From Ehretia macrophylla (lineage: Eukaryota; Streptophyta; Magnoliopsida; Boraginales; Ehretiaceae), in the NCBI GenBank assembly GCA_037974665.1, contig CM075769.1:20858139-20922138 (forward strand): a stretch of DNA of 64,000 nucleotides. The letters are read 5' to 3'. The notes under the pieces were generated by a model. The model saw nothing but the letters and a program-made list of their open reading frames with translations. It ran no database searches and was not told the DNA's origin. A program made the position numbers and the translations under genes. Below are positions 21,093 through 34,200 of the stretch, in pieces. Every line of letters begins with the position of its first letter. Position 1 is the stretch's first letter.

Positions 21093-22412
21093 ATAATGGC
21101 ATTCTCAAATTTAAGGGCAGAATTTGTATTCCAAGTGAGCCAACATTAAAGAAAGAAATACTGGCAGAGGCACACAGTTCAAAAAATATTATCCACCTAG
21201 GTAGTACAAAGATGTACAGGGATTTGAAACAAAACTTCTGGTGGAATAACATGAAAAGAGAAATTGCTGACTATGTAGCTAGATGCTTGAGGCTAAACAT
21301 CAGAGACCTACAGGGTTGCTACAACCATTGGCTATTCCTAATTGGAAATTGGACCATGTTACTATGGATTTCGTGTCAGACTTGCCAAGAACTTCGAGGG
21401 GTATTGATTCAATTTGGGTTGTTGTTGATAGACTGACCAAGACTTCTCACTTTATTTCCACGAAGAAAATAGATAACTTTGACAAGCTAGCGGAATTGTA
21501 TATTGAAAATATTGTCAAACTTCACTCCAAAGAGTATTGTATCCGATAGAGATTCTAGATTCACATCTCAGTTCTGGCAAAAGATACAGAAAGCTTTAGG
21601 CACGACGTTGAGCTTCAGCACATCATATCACCCTCAAACTGACGGGCAATCGGAAAGAGCTATCAGAGTACTTGAGGATATGTTACGAGCCTACATTCTG
21701 GACTTTGGTAAGAGTTGGGAGAGATATTTGCCACTTGCAGAATTTGCCTATAGCAATAATTACCAAGCTACTATTGGCATGGCACCGTATGAGGCACTGT
21801 ATGGGCATAAGTGTAGATCTTCTTTATATTGGGATGAGATTGGAGAGATGAAAACTATTGACCCTACTTTGATACCAGAGATGAACAAAATGATCGATAA
21901 TGTGTAGCTTATTAAGAAAAGAATGCTTGCAGCTCAAAGTCGGCAAAAGCGTTATGCAGATAGATGTCGTCGTGATCAAGAGTTTGTTATGGGTGATTGT
22001 TTCTTAAAATCTCTCCTCGTAAAGGTCTAATTCAACATAGAAAAGGGGGTAAACTTAGTCCAAGATATGTGGAACCGTTTGAAATAACTGAGAAAGTTGG
22101 CGCATTGGCTTATAGACTAGCTTTGCCTCCGAGTTTGGGCAGACTTCATGATGTCTTCCATGTCTCGATGCTTCAGAAATATCAGCCAATTCCTTCTCAT
22201 ATTCTTGAGCCTGAGCCTTTGGAGATTAGTGAGACTTTGTCGTATACTGAGAAACCTCTTCGGGTTGTGGACTAGAAGGTTAAAGAGCTCAGAACTAAAA
22301 TCATTTCATGGTTAAGATTCTTTGGGATCATCATGGGCTAGAGGATTCTACTTGAGAGAGAGAGGATCAGATGCGAGATAGATATCCAGAGTTATTCGCT
22401 GAATTATGTAAG
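21093..22412 (+). pseudogene. pol of element A, last part: integrase and chromodomain-like tail (broken)
   Basis: After the target duplication the integrase goes on: a zinc-binding-like segment ([20 protein letters not shown]), a catalytic-core region ([43 protein letters not shown]), the GPY/F-like module ([14 protein letters not shown]) and a tail resembling the chromodomain region (ILEPEPLEI). Integrase joins element DNA to the genome, and chromodomains steer it toward marked chromatin. Several breaks; a fossil. Confidence 0.88.
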
Positions 22413-22448
22413 AATTGCGGGGATGCAATTAGATTAAGGGGCAGAGGG
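22413..22448 (+). other. Stem-loop V and polypurine tract of element A
   Basis: AATTGCG/TGCAATT pair around GGGA (22413-22430), followed by the purine run AAGGGGCAGAGGG directly before the 3' LTR at 22449. Confidence 0.8.
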
Positions 22449-24023
22449 TGTTACGCCCGAGATATCTATCATGCTTCTTATTAACTGTTGCATTCACTAT
22501 TTGTACATTCTAATGTGCATTTATTTATTTTTGCCAATAACTACTATTCAACATAAAATTTTACTCTCTAATTTCTCTGAATTAACACTTTTCCTATATT
22601 ATATTGTTTAATTGAGGAATGAGAAAAATGAGAATTTGAGTATTGCGTGTTAGGAGGGTTCGTCTAGAATTTTTTTTAGCGGTTTGATGAATAGTAAAAC
22701 ATGAGTTTTTAGTGGGCTAGTGAAATTATTTACTTTCGGCTTTTATTTAATTGATCCTACAAATTATTTTTGGCCATTTTGTTGTCAACAACACACCTAA
22801 CTAATATATAAAATATATAACTATACAAATTAGGACACAAACATATAACAAATAGCTAAAAAACAAAAAAAATAATACCCAACCTATCCTCCCAAACCCG
22901 AGAAATAGCAGGAAGAAAAAGAAAAACTCAATTTTGCTTGCATTTTGATCCCTCTAGCTTGTGTTTGGAGCCATTTTGGATCACTCTAAGGCCCTTCTTA
23001 GCATCCTACACATCTTGGTAAGGGATTTTAGCATAATATTTGCATTTTAAAAATGTTGTCAAATTTTATAATTTCTAGATTTGTTATTAATTGCTTAATG
23101 AATGCTTAGATAAGGTGATATATGATGCCTACATGTTGTAGAGACCTTATATTTGTAGTATTAAAGCTTGGTTATAGGGTTTTTGCTTAGGTGCTAATGT
23201 AGAAGACAATGAATAGTACTTTTTCTAGGGTTTTGCTAAATTGTGAATTGGAGAATGATTATATGCTATATTTAGATACTATAAGTGTTAATTAACTTAG
23301 ATTGAGGGTTGTATGAAGTTAAATTGCTCAAATCTTGATTAAAATGAAAAAATAGCAAAATTTAAAAAGAGGTTTTGGTTGTAGAGTGAATCCAGGTACA
23401 TTTTGGAGTTAATTTGGGGTTCTACTAGCCATGAAAGCACTTTTGGTGCTTTCGTCGCGTTGAATTGCAGGGCGGATTGGGTAGCTATAGATCAATGCAC
23501 CCTCGGGGCCTTCCCGAGCTTCTGTGTTAAAAGCGAGTTTTCAAAGTTTGAATAGGTGCCTTTTAGTATTCTTAGGGGTGTAAGATAGTTGGTTTGGGTA
23601 GATCGCGCTTTGTGATTCGATAGGAACCTAATTTGAGTTAGTAGGCAAAGGGGAAAACTGCCAAATTTGAGTTTATTGATAGTAATGATTTAGAAACTAC
23701 CCTATCATGTTATTTGAGTGTTTATTGAGTTGCCTATATATTGAATTTCATATTTGAGGGCAACCTACTTTGTTGTCCCTCATTTATGTGTTTAATAGCT
23801 TGTATTATTATATTGTTCTATTATTATGTTCTGTGATCTGTTTCGATGGTTGCGCAACTTGAGTGTTCGGGACGGGCATGATGGGCCTCACTGCGCGGCA
23901 TTGGGCTTGCTAGTGTTGGTTTCCCTAGCCCCGTACCCTAGTCCCTCGCTCGCCTGGTATGAAGTATGCAAGCGGGTGTTGGGTCGTAGGATCGGGTACA
24001 TCGGGAGTACCCATTTGTGTTTG

Positions 24024-26323
24024 TGTCGTACCCCGACCCAACCCCGCAAAATGCCAAGTCCAGACCCGACACACGAACGGAGTCTCCTCGGTACCGCAGA
24101 CAATCTGAAATCCCTACATTCAATAAAATACATGCAAAACCACAATATTCATTCAGAACAAGACAACTTCCTTTAAAACAAACTTCCTTTCATTAACCAT
24201 CTTGACTTAAACCCAAAATGCCATGCATACTACACAGGTACTTATGCCACTAAGCAGTTAAACCATTAGCATGCAGTTCTTTACTAGATATTCAAGTACA
24301 ACATTACAACTTTTCAACTTATACAACACAAGACCATTGAGGCCTCCAAAATAGAACTACATACATGGCCACAAGCCTCAAAATAAAGCGACAACCAAGT
24401 AACAAATACATCTAGCATTGGCCCGCCACAAAAGTCTGGTAACCAACCACCAGCTAAGCAAAAAAAGTGCAATCAAGGAAACATTTCCACCTGCTCCTCC
24501 TCAGACCTCAAGCACCACAATAGGAATAGCCTAAACTACTCCTGTAAAATATGGTATAGAAAGGGATGAGCAAAAACTATTGCTCAGCGAGGCTTAACGG
24601 TCTCACGAGACGGAGGTGAGAGAAGAGTGCAATGCAAATAGCCAAGTAGGACAAACAATCAAAACATTCAAGACCAACAAGACTAAGCCAACTAACCAAG
24701 TCAAGACAAGCATTAAAAGCATTTAGGCTATAACCACACAATTAAAGAATACGATTCACTTTCCACGAGCAACTTCAATCACGATTTCGATGACGACGCG
24801 CCGACCCAACCACCTAATAACTTCAGTTTGGAATATCCCGGAAGTACCCAATCAATACTACGACCCAAATCTCCTTGGGAGGCAACCCAAGCAAGGAAGG
24901 GAATAGGACACGGAGCTAGAGCAACCAACCCTGGCAACCCGAGGCTACCCAGAAAGGCTCATCACACCCGCGCCTGACTCTATGAATGTAATACAATAAA
25001 CAATGCAACAATCAAGCAATAGAGCCACACGTGGGAGAATAATAAAGTAGGTTATCCTCGCACGCAATAGCAACAATTGGTATACATTCCAATCATAAAC
25101 AACTATAACAAGCATAATAAGCAACAATAAGCATTCTAAAAGCATAACATTGTAAAAAGCAACAAAAACACACAACGACCCTAACTTTCAAAATGCTACT
25201 ACTTCCAAACGAGCCTCGAGTTTTGGAAACCGACTTTACCACTCATCCTAGGACACCGTAAAGCACGACTAAAAGCCACGAAACCCTACTTTAACCTAGA
25301 ATTCCTGCAAAGCCCCGATTTTCCCCTTTGTTTGTTTGAACTACAGTTACTCTAACCAAACACCCAACTAACGCCATAACCACACCAAAAGTGCTTCCAT
25401 GGCCTCCCGACACAATGCCATCACGCAAAATGAGATACCGACAAACTCGACCAAAACGACCCCAACATGAACCAAGGCATTTTCCTCTATTTTTCCATTA
25501 CACGACCCAAATAAACCACGCATTTAAGCATTCTAACATACCTAGCATCTTTCTACATCAACAGAACGCAAAACGGAACAAAATTGAAAATTGAGGGTTT
25601 TACTATTCATATTTTACTAGTTCATTAACAATTTAAATTGCAATAGCCAAATTCAACCGTAGAAAATGCTAAAAAACTATAAATACATGTTCTACAATCA
25701 TCAAGGAACATTCTTCAAGCAATAAAACAATCAGAATAACATTCTACGCATAATTCTCAAAAATTAAAGTTTAGACACAATATATTCAAATGCGCAAATA
25801 ACGATGCATCCCTCACCTTAGCTGCTAGTAGACACTAGAAAAACAACGTTAAGAGCCTCGGGAACGACCTCAAGCAACCCCACACGATGATTTGAAGATT
25901 TGAGTTGAATTTTTTTTTTCCTTCTCCTTGGACCTTTCGGCTTTCTCCCTTTTTTCCAGCTTTTGTGCTTTGTTTTGCTTATATTAAGTATAAAACAATG
26001 ACAACTACTAAGTCAAAGGGTCAATGGGTGGTCAAGGTTAATTAAAAATGGTCAACTAGTTTATTTTGTAGGCAAATTTAGCTTAAACCAGGACAACAAT
26101 TGTAATTAAACTAAAGCTAACTAACTAGAAATACTAAAACTCTAAAAATACTATTTTTACTATTTGCCGAGGACTAGAAAACCCTCTCTAATTATCACTC
26201 TTGAAATGCAATGCACTTTACGACGATGGACGAATAACATTTAAATATCAAGGAATATAGGAAAAATATAATTTTTTAGAAAAAGAAACATAAAAATTTC
26301 ATGTTCTGGGGTCGTGTATTACA
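24024..26323 (-). repeat. 3' LTR of element C
   Basis: In plus-strand order: end motif TGTCGTACCCC, tail exon (degraded) ending at 24541, stem-loop III TGAGCAA/TTGCTCA (24567-24586), stem-loop II (about 24831-24849), the conserved block, stem-loop I around AAAGTAG (25031-25063), donor-like AAG|GTGAGG (25817/25816), TACTATTCAT (25601-25610) and the end TATTACA at 26323. Confidence 0.92.
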
Positions 26324-26359
26324 CCCTATCCCCCTTAAAACAATTGCGTCCACGTAATT
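26324..26359 (-). other. Polypurine tract and stem-loop V of element C
   Basis: On the minus strand AATTACG/CGCAATT (one mismatch) pair around TGGA, followed by TTTTAAGGGGGATAGGG next to the LTR. The plus-strand span of the stem is 26342-26359. Confidence 0.8.
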
Positions 26360-26399
26360 TTTACCTAATCAATAAACAACTCCGGATATTGACTCTGAA

Positions 26400-28836
26400 C
26401 CTGGTTCTCTCTCTCCCAAGTTGCTTTCTCAAACCCGTGATGACTTCACAGAACCTTTACCATCGGAATACTCTTCCTATGAAGCTCTTGAACTTTCCGA
26501 TCCACAATTCGAATCGGTTTTTCCTCATAAGTTAACTCCTCCTCAATCTGCAAAGGCTCTGGTTCAAGTACATGTGAAGGATCTAGATGATATTTCCTGA
26601 ACATTGACACATGGAAGACATCGTGCAGTCTCGACAAGCTCAGAGGTAAAGCTAACCGGTAAGCTAAGGGACCTCTCTTTTCAGTGATCTCAAATTGACC
26701 CACAAACTTGGGACTAAGTTTCCTACTCTTACTATGCCGAATTAACCCATTTCGAGGAGAAATCTTAAGAAACACCCGATCACCCAAAGTAAACTCGAGA
26801 TCCCGACGGTGCTTATCAATATAACTTTTCTGACGACTCTGAGCTGTAAGCATACGCTGGCGAATAAGGTGAACATTATCCACCATCTTAATCATCTCAG
26901 GTAACACAATCGGATCAACTGTTCTCATATCTCCAACCTCTTCCCAGTACAATGGGGATCTGCATTTACGACCATACAATGCCTCGTAGGGAGCCATACT
27001 TATAGTAGATTGGTAACTATTATTGTAGGCAAACTCCACTAAAGGCAATAATATCTCCCAATTCTTCCCAAAGTCCAACACACACGCCTGAAACATGTCT
27101 TCCAAGATCCTGATAGTTCTCTCAGACTGGCCATCAGTTTGTGGATAGTATGTAGTATTGAAGCTCAATTTAGTTCCCATTGCCTCTTGCAACTTCTACC
27201 AAAAATGAGACCTAAATCTGGGATCTCTATCTGACACTATACTCTTTGGTACACCATGGAGTCTCACAATGTTAGCAATGTAAAGCTCAACTAGTTTATC
27301 TAGGCTATCTTGTTTGTTCACGGAAATAAAATGTGAAACCTTAGTCAATCGGTCCACAATAACCCAAACAAATCATACCCTCTTGGAGATCTTGGAAAAT
27401 CAGTCACAAGGTCCATTGTTATATATACCCATTTCCATTGCGAAATCGACAACGGTTGCAAAAGCCCTGCTGGCCTCTGATGATCCGCTTTAACCTTCTA
27501 GCAAGTTAAACACCTGGATAACCCAGCAATCTCCCTCTTCATATTGTTTCACCAGAAGTGTTGTTTCAAATCTCTATACATTTTAGTACTGCTCGGGTGA
27601 ATCGTATATCTTGAATTATGTGCCTCGGTCAGAATCTCATTCTTCAAAGTCGGATCACCAGGAACACACACCATGTCCCTGAATCTGAAGATACCATCTG
27701 CATGTAATTTAAACTCTAACTCTCCCCCTTTTGCTTTTTCTTGGATTTTCAAGATCTGAGGATCAGTCTTCTGAGCCTCTCTGATTTGTGTTAACAATCA
27801 AGATTGAATTTGCACACTCGTAAACCGAATCCCAATTTCAGTAGCTTCTGGCTTCCACAAGCAAATTTTCTCCAAAGTCTCCCAATCTTTGATAATTAGA
27901 CTTGTAATAGTAGCCTTTCGGCTCAAAGCATCCACAACAACATTGGCCTTACCTAGCATGTAATTTATAGCACAATTATAGCCACTTAATAGCTTTAGCC
28001 ATCTACACTGCCTCATATTCAGATCTTTTTGTGAAAACAAGTACTTGAGGCTCTTGTGGTCAGTAAAAATTTCAAATTTGCTGCCCCACAAGTAATGACG
28101 CCACTTCTTTAAAGCAAATACAATTGCAGCTAACTCAAGATCATGTGTAGGGTAATTGACTTCACATGGTTTCAACTTCCTAAAAATATAGGCAATTACC
28201 ATACCATTCTGCATTAAAACACAACCCAATCTTTCTTTAGACGCATCACTGTAGACAAAAAAGTTTTATGTACCTTCCGGTAAAGCTAGGATAGGAGCTG
28301 TAGTTAGTCTCCTTTTTAATTCTTGGAAACTAGATTCACATTTAGCATCCCAGTTGTAGCCTACTTTCTTTCGAGTCAACTGGGTCAAAGGCCCAGAAAT
28401 TTTGGAAAAGTCTTTGACAAATCTCCGATAGTAACTTGCAAATCCCAAAAAGCTGCGGATCTCTGACACGGTTTCAGGTCTCTTCCAGGATGAAACAACT
28501 TCAATCTTAGTTGGGTCTACTGAAACTCCTTGATGTGAAATGATATGGCCCAAAAAAGAAATTTGATTCAACCAAAATTCGCACTTGCTAAATTTAGGAA
28601 AAAGCTTGTTTTCTTGCAAAGTCTGTAGTACAATTTTCAAATGTTGTTCATGTTCAGCCTCATTCTTAGAGTATACCAGAATGTCGGCAATAAAGATTAC
28701 GACAAATTGATCAAGATAAAGTCGAAATACCCTCTGCATTAAGTCCATGAATGCGGCTGGTGCATTCGTCAACCCAAATGGTAACACAACAAATTCATAG
28801 TGACCATATCTAGTCCTGAATGCTATTTTAGGTACA
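26400..28836 (-). pseudogene. pol of element C, downstream half: RT end, RNase H, integrase, tail (broken)
   Basis: Reading from the right: RT ([34 protein letters not shown]) about 28836-28270; RNase H ([37 protein letters not shown]) about 28230-27880; integrase zinc-like region ([20 protein letters not shown]) about 27700-27550; core ([18 protein letters not shown]) to GPY/F module ([18 protein letters not shown]) about 27500-26640; chromodomain-like tail ([21 protein letters not shown]) to about 26440. The likeness to A and D is high throughout. Fossil with several breaks. Confidence 0.9.
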
Positions 28837-28841
28837 TCGTC

Positions 28842-31174
28842 TGTCACGCCCCAACTCGACCCCACCTACAATCAGTCAGGACGCAACGGAATTTCGGCAG
28901 TGTAACGACAGTAAATAGATTTCGAGGTTCTAAACTAACCTCATTAATAACATTAAACATCCAATTCTATAACCATACAAACAACAACTCCTCAACAGCA
29001 TAACAAAACACAACATAACCGTAATATACAATAATCAGTCTTCGTTATCTGCCTCCGTTCCAACATAACATACAATACCTCAACCTTATCATACATTTCA
29101 AAAATAAGTTGAGACACATCTACAACTTAACCATAGACAAAAGAAAGCCACTAAGTTAACATCATTTGGATCATCATCTTTCAACATCTATTACAATAAG
29201 AACCATAAAGCATATAAAAGTCTATTAAGCTAATATACATGACATTAAACAACATATAATCATGGATAAGACTCTGGAACATATGACTCGTCCACGTAAG
29301 GCACATTTTCCTCCTCAGGAGGCACGTACCCGTAATCCGGCTCTGCAACACCTGTAAGCATGCAATAATAGAGAGTGAGCTTATATACATAAGCCCAGTG
29401 AGGATCCGATAGATCTCGATAGTATTCACTACGCTCCTTGGATTTAGTCCTTTGAGCAAGTAAACACACAACTACAATAATAACATTATCATCACATAAC
29501 TATATAACCATTCAATAAAGGATACTCTATTTGGTGTAGCTCCAAACGCCATCACGATCTCAACCGTTCTTCTTATAACTCCCCATTACTCACGCACCCG
29601 AGGTACCTCACTAGCCCCTCCCTCCATGACACCTCCGTCATGCGAGCTGGGGGTAGCCTATGGCAGTCATACCGTTATCAACCCGACAGCCCAACGCTGC
29701 CCGAGAGGTGGCACACAAATACCAAGACTCCATAATCATCAATCATCAATCAATCATCAATCAATCAATTAAGAGATCAGCAACGAAAGTGCCCGATTCC
29801 TGAACTCAATAATAATCAATCAATAACATCAATATTAAATTAAACAACAAATAACGTAGTTAGATGACAAAGTAGGCTATCTAACCGGACATGCATAATA
29901 TACACAATTAAACCCTAAATTACTCATCAACAACTCACCATTCAACACTCGAACACCACCCAACCATCTAAAGGCATCGTTCAAGAAATTAAAGAATGAC
30001 AACCTAAACTTCTAAAATTCATAACTTACAATCTACTAATCCAAACATTGCCAAATCAGTTCCTATCACTCACCCATTCAACCTACTACATTAGCCCTCT
30101 CGGAAATCCACCATAACACCTCCAAATCATGCCCGATAACCCTAAAACCCTAGGATGTCATGGCTGGATTTTCCGAATTTTCACACGAATAATGTAATCA
30201 AAAATTCGGCATTACAATAGCGCTAACACGTAATTATCAAGTATTTAGAAATCGACGGCAATCGATTTCGATCAACACAACTCATTTGATTCAACTTTGA
30301 ACATTTTAATCAAAATTAAATACCCGGAAAATAAAAATTATGCTACATCCGACAGAAATTCGTAGTATTAGTATATAATGATCCCTAGCATGCAAGGAGC
30401 AATAATCTATCATCAGATTTCAATTCTAACGGTTAAGTTTTCATTTATGAGCAAAAACATAAAAATGACATTTTGAGATCTAGAATTTTTCTCTCACCTT
30501 TGATGCGATATAAGCCTAGGAATGCGTGCTATGCGTGCCCAACAAGCAGAATCCAAGTCGGTGCGAAGTTCTACGGACAAAAACTATGTTTTTCTTTGAA
30601 AAATTGGATTGAAAAGCTTTGAAAATCTCTTTCTTTTTCTCTCTTCTTTCTCTCGGCCTTGTGTGTGTTTGTGGTGGTGTTTTGTGTTGTGTTGAGTGTG
30701 TGTTGATGATATTAGCTTATTTGGTCAATAATTAAATAAAGTCAAAGTTAATTTAAATTGGTATTTTTGTGTTTTAATGACTTTAATTGCATTTTATTGC
30801 TCACCAAGCTCAAAATAATTATGCAACCCCCAAGATATCTCAAGTGGATTATTTTTAGGTGACAAGAAGTTTTACAATCCAATAATTTCACCCGAGTCGG
30901 CTTAAAACTCGATTTTCGCAAAAGTCGGTGTAAAAACCCTAATAAATTCTTAAGCCGATTTTAAAACTGTTTTCATCAAACACAGGTCTATTAAAGTCCG
31001 TTGACTAGGTATAGAAGGGTTAAAAAGACCAGTTTCAAAATTTTAGTGGACGTGTTTCGAAAACACTATTCCTTAAAAATCGACGATAAAATTTCTGACT
31101 CTGTTTTTTATGAAAATTTCATGAATGCACATTTAGCACGTAAAACGAGATAAGCAGGAAAGTGGGGTTTCACA
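28842..31174 (-). repeat. 3' LTR of element D
   Basis: In plus-strand order: TGTCACGCCCC, tail exon 29260-29351, acceptor-like site, stem-loop III TGGGCTTAT/ATAAGCTCA (29376-29397), TCAATCAATCATC repeats, stem-loop I (29859-29885), donor-like AAAG|GTGAGA (30498/30497), a leader region with no ATG rich in CACAAACACAC, and the end GGGTTTCACA. It is about 100 bp shorter than its partner near the sense start. Confidence 0.93.
29260..29351 (-). CDS. Candidate LTR terminal exon, family B/D (D 3' LTR)
   Basis: After TGCTTACAG|GT, 29 codons and a stop encode an acidic tail with PDYGYVPPEEEN, VPYVDESYV and ESYP. The two base differences from the other D LTR (36613-36704) are both silent (P and D codons). 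Against B, at least eight of roughly fourteen codon differences are silent. Its length is the same in all four B/D copies. Function and first exon are unknown. Confidence 0.42.
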
Positions 31175-31210
31175 TTCTCCCCTCCTTATAGAAATTTCGT
31201 CCTCGAAATT
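31175..31210 (-). other. Polypurine tract and stem-loop V of element D
   Basis: On the minus strand AATTTCG/CGAAATT pair perfectly around AGGA (31193-31210), followed by TATAAGGAGGGGAGAA and the LTR. In this family the stem reads TTTC/GAAA where others have TTGC/GCAA, a paired change. Confidence 0.85.
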
Positions 31211-31240
31211 CTTACTTGATGTACGGAATAGATCTGGGTA

Positions 31241-34200
31241 TTACTGCTGCATCTGATCTCGTCTCTCCCACGTAGCTTCCTCAATGCCGTGATGCTTCCA
31301 CAACACCTTAACCATCGGAATCCTCTTCGACCTCAACTCTCGGTCCATCTGATCTAGAATACGAATCGGACGCTCGTCATAAGTCAAATTCTCTCGAAGC
31401 TGTAACGGCTCTGGCTCAAGAATATAAGAAGGATCCGGATTATATTTCCGTAAATTAGACACGTGAAATACATCGTGGACATTAGAGAACTTCTCCGGTA
31501 AAGCCAACCGATATGCCAACTTACCAACCCTGCCAGTAATCTCAAACGGCCCAACAAATCTCGGACTCAGCTTTCCACCTTTACCATAACGAGCAAACCC
31601 CTTTCGAGGAGACAATCTCAAGAAAACCCGATCTCCAACTGCAAACTCCAAGTCTCGACGACGCTTATCAGTATAACTCTTGAATCTACTCTGCGCCGTA
31701 AGCATTCTCTGCCTGATCAACTGAACATTCTCAATCTTCTCAAGAAGTTCTGGCATGATAGTCGGATCAACAATCTTCATCTCTCCTACCTCGTCCCAAT
31801 ATAAAGGTGAACGGCACTTACGACCATAAAGAGCTGCGAACGGTGCCATTCCAATAGTAGCTTGATAACTATTGTTATAGGCAAACTCGGCAAGTGGTAG
31901 ATGTTTCTCCCAGTTCTTCCCGAAGTCCAGAACACAAGCCCTAAGCATATCTTCTAGAATCTGAATAGTCCGCTCAGACTGACCGTTGGTCTGTGGATGA
32001 TACGCTGTACTGAAGTTCAACTGAGTACCCAAAGTCTCCTGAAGTTTCTCCCACAAACGAGAAGTAAATCGAGGATCTCGATCGGAGACAATACTAGATG
32101 GAATACCGTGAAGTCTAACAATCTGATCCAGATAGAGGTCCGTCAACTTTGTAACCTCATCTCCCATCTTCATGGCAATAAAATGAGCTGTCTTCGTCAA
32201 ACGATCCACGACAACCCAAACTGCATCATTACCCCTCGGTGATCTAGGCAAACCAGTGACGAAGTCCATCGTAATATGCTCCCATTTCCACTCTGGTATA
32301 GCCAACGGCTGAAGCAAACCTGCTGGTCGTTGATGCTCAGCTTTCACTCTCTAACAAGTCAAACATCTAGATACAAACTGAGCAACCTCTCTCTTCATGT
32401 TGTTCCACCAGTAATGTTGCTTCAAATCCCGATACATCTTGGTTCCACCGGGATGAATAGTATATTTAGAATTATGAGCTTCCTCCAGAATACCTCGCCT
32501 CAAGCTCGGCTCATCGGGAACACAAACCCTGTTCCGAAACCGAAGAATACCATCCTCATGCAGTTTGAAGTCAGACTGATCATCCGTGATCTGATCCTTG
32601 ATCTTCTGAAGTTTAACATCAAGTTGCTGAGCTTCCCTGGTCTGAGACAATAATAAAGGCTGAATACGGAGATGTGAACACATCACCCCAACCTGAGTCA
32701 ACTCTGGTCTCCAATAACTAAACTCCTCAAGAACCTCCCACTTCTTGACAGCCAAACAAGAAATACTAGCCTTCCGGCTGAGAGCATCTGCCACAACATT
32801 TGCCTTTCCAGGCAGATAATTGATAGAACAATTATAATCTCCAAGAAGCTCCATCCACATCCTCTGGCGCATATTTAACTCCTTCTGTGAGAATAAGTAC
32901 TTAAGACTCTTATGATCAGTGAAAATCTCAAACCTACTACCCCATAGATAATGACGCCACTTCTTGAGTGCAAAGACAACTGCTGCCAACTCAAGATCAT
33001 GAGTCGGATAGTTTTCTTCATAAGGCTTCAACTTTCGAGAAGCATAGGCAATAACTCGGCCATCCTGCATAAGAACACATCCCAAGCCCTCCTTGGATGC
33101 ATCACTGTAAATGACCATATTATCGGTCCCCTCTGGTAGAGCAAGTACTAGAGCGGTAGTTAACCTCTTTTTCAACTCCTGAAATCCACTCTCACACTTC
33201 TCGTCCCAATTAAAGATAGTTCGTTTCTGAGTCAACTTAGATAGTGGCCCCGCAATCTTTGAGAAGTCCTTGACAAACCTACGGTAATAACCCGCCAAGC
33301 CAAGAAAGCTACGGACATCAGTAACACTCTCTGGCCGCTTCCAAGACATCACCGATTCAATCTTAGTGGGATCTACAGAAATACCGCTCTGTGTAATAAC
33401 ATGGCCAAGAAAAGAAATCCGTTGCAGCCAAAATTCACATTTGCTGAACTTGGCAAACAACTGATGCTCTTGCAACTTCTCTAATACAAGCCGTAGATGT
33501 TGCTCGTGCTCCGATTCAGATTTAGAATAGACCAAGATATCATCAATAAAAATTACCACGAACTGGTCCAAGTACGGCTGAAAGACTCGATGCATAAGAT
33601 CCATGAATGCTGCCGATGCATTGGTCAAACCAAAGGGCATAACAACAAACTCATAATGCCCGTACCGAGTCCTGAAGGCAGACTTCGGAACATCCTCCGT
33701 GCGAATCCGAAGCTGATAATACCCCTGCCTCAAATCAAATTTAGAATAGACTTTGGCTCCCTGAAGTTGATCAAACAACTCATCAATCAGTGGCAAAGGA
33801 TATTTATTCTTGATGGTCACCTGATTCAAACCACGATAATTAATACACAACCTCAAGGTACCATCCTTATTCTTCACAAATAAGACTGGAGCTCCCCAAG
33901 GTGAAGAACTCTGCTGAATGAATCCTTTCTTCAATAACTCCTGTAACTGAGTCTTCAACTCGTTCAATTCAGCTGGTGCCATCCGGTACGCCGATTTAGA
34001 AATAGGTTGAGTACCGGGAACAAGATTAATCACAAACTCTATATCCCTCTCTGGCGGCAATCCTGGCAACTCCTCGGGAAATACATTAGGATATTCCCGG
34101 ATAATAGGGACTTCCTCTAGCTGTAGCTTATCAGATGGCTTGTTGATCAAATAAGCTAGATAACCCGAACACCCCTTACTCACCAACTTAACGGCTTTAG

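Noticed and set aside
22413-22430. Short inverted repeat before polypurine tracts as a MITE or terminal inverted repeat
   Set aside because: It occurs once per element at a fixed place next to the tract, has no target duplication, and follows the element boundaries.
29352-29469. Extension of the D tail frame upstream through stem-loop III (69 codons in all)
   Set aside because: It would begin at GTG, crosses the acceptor-like site, and the matching region in B is out of phase. Only the part after the acceptor shows coding-like change.
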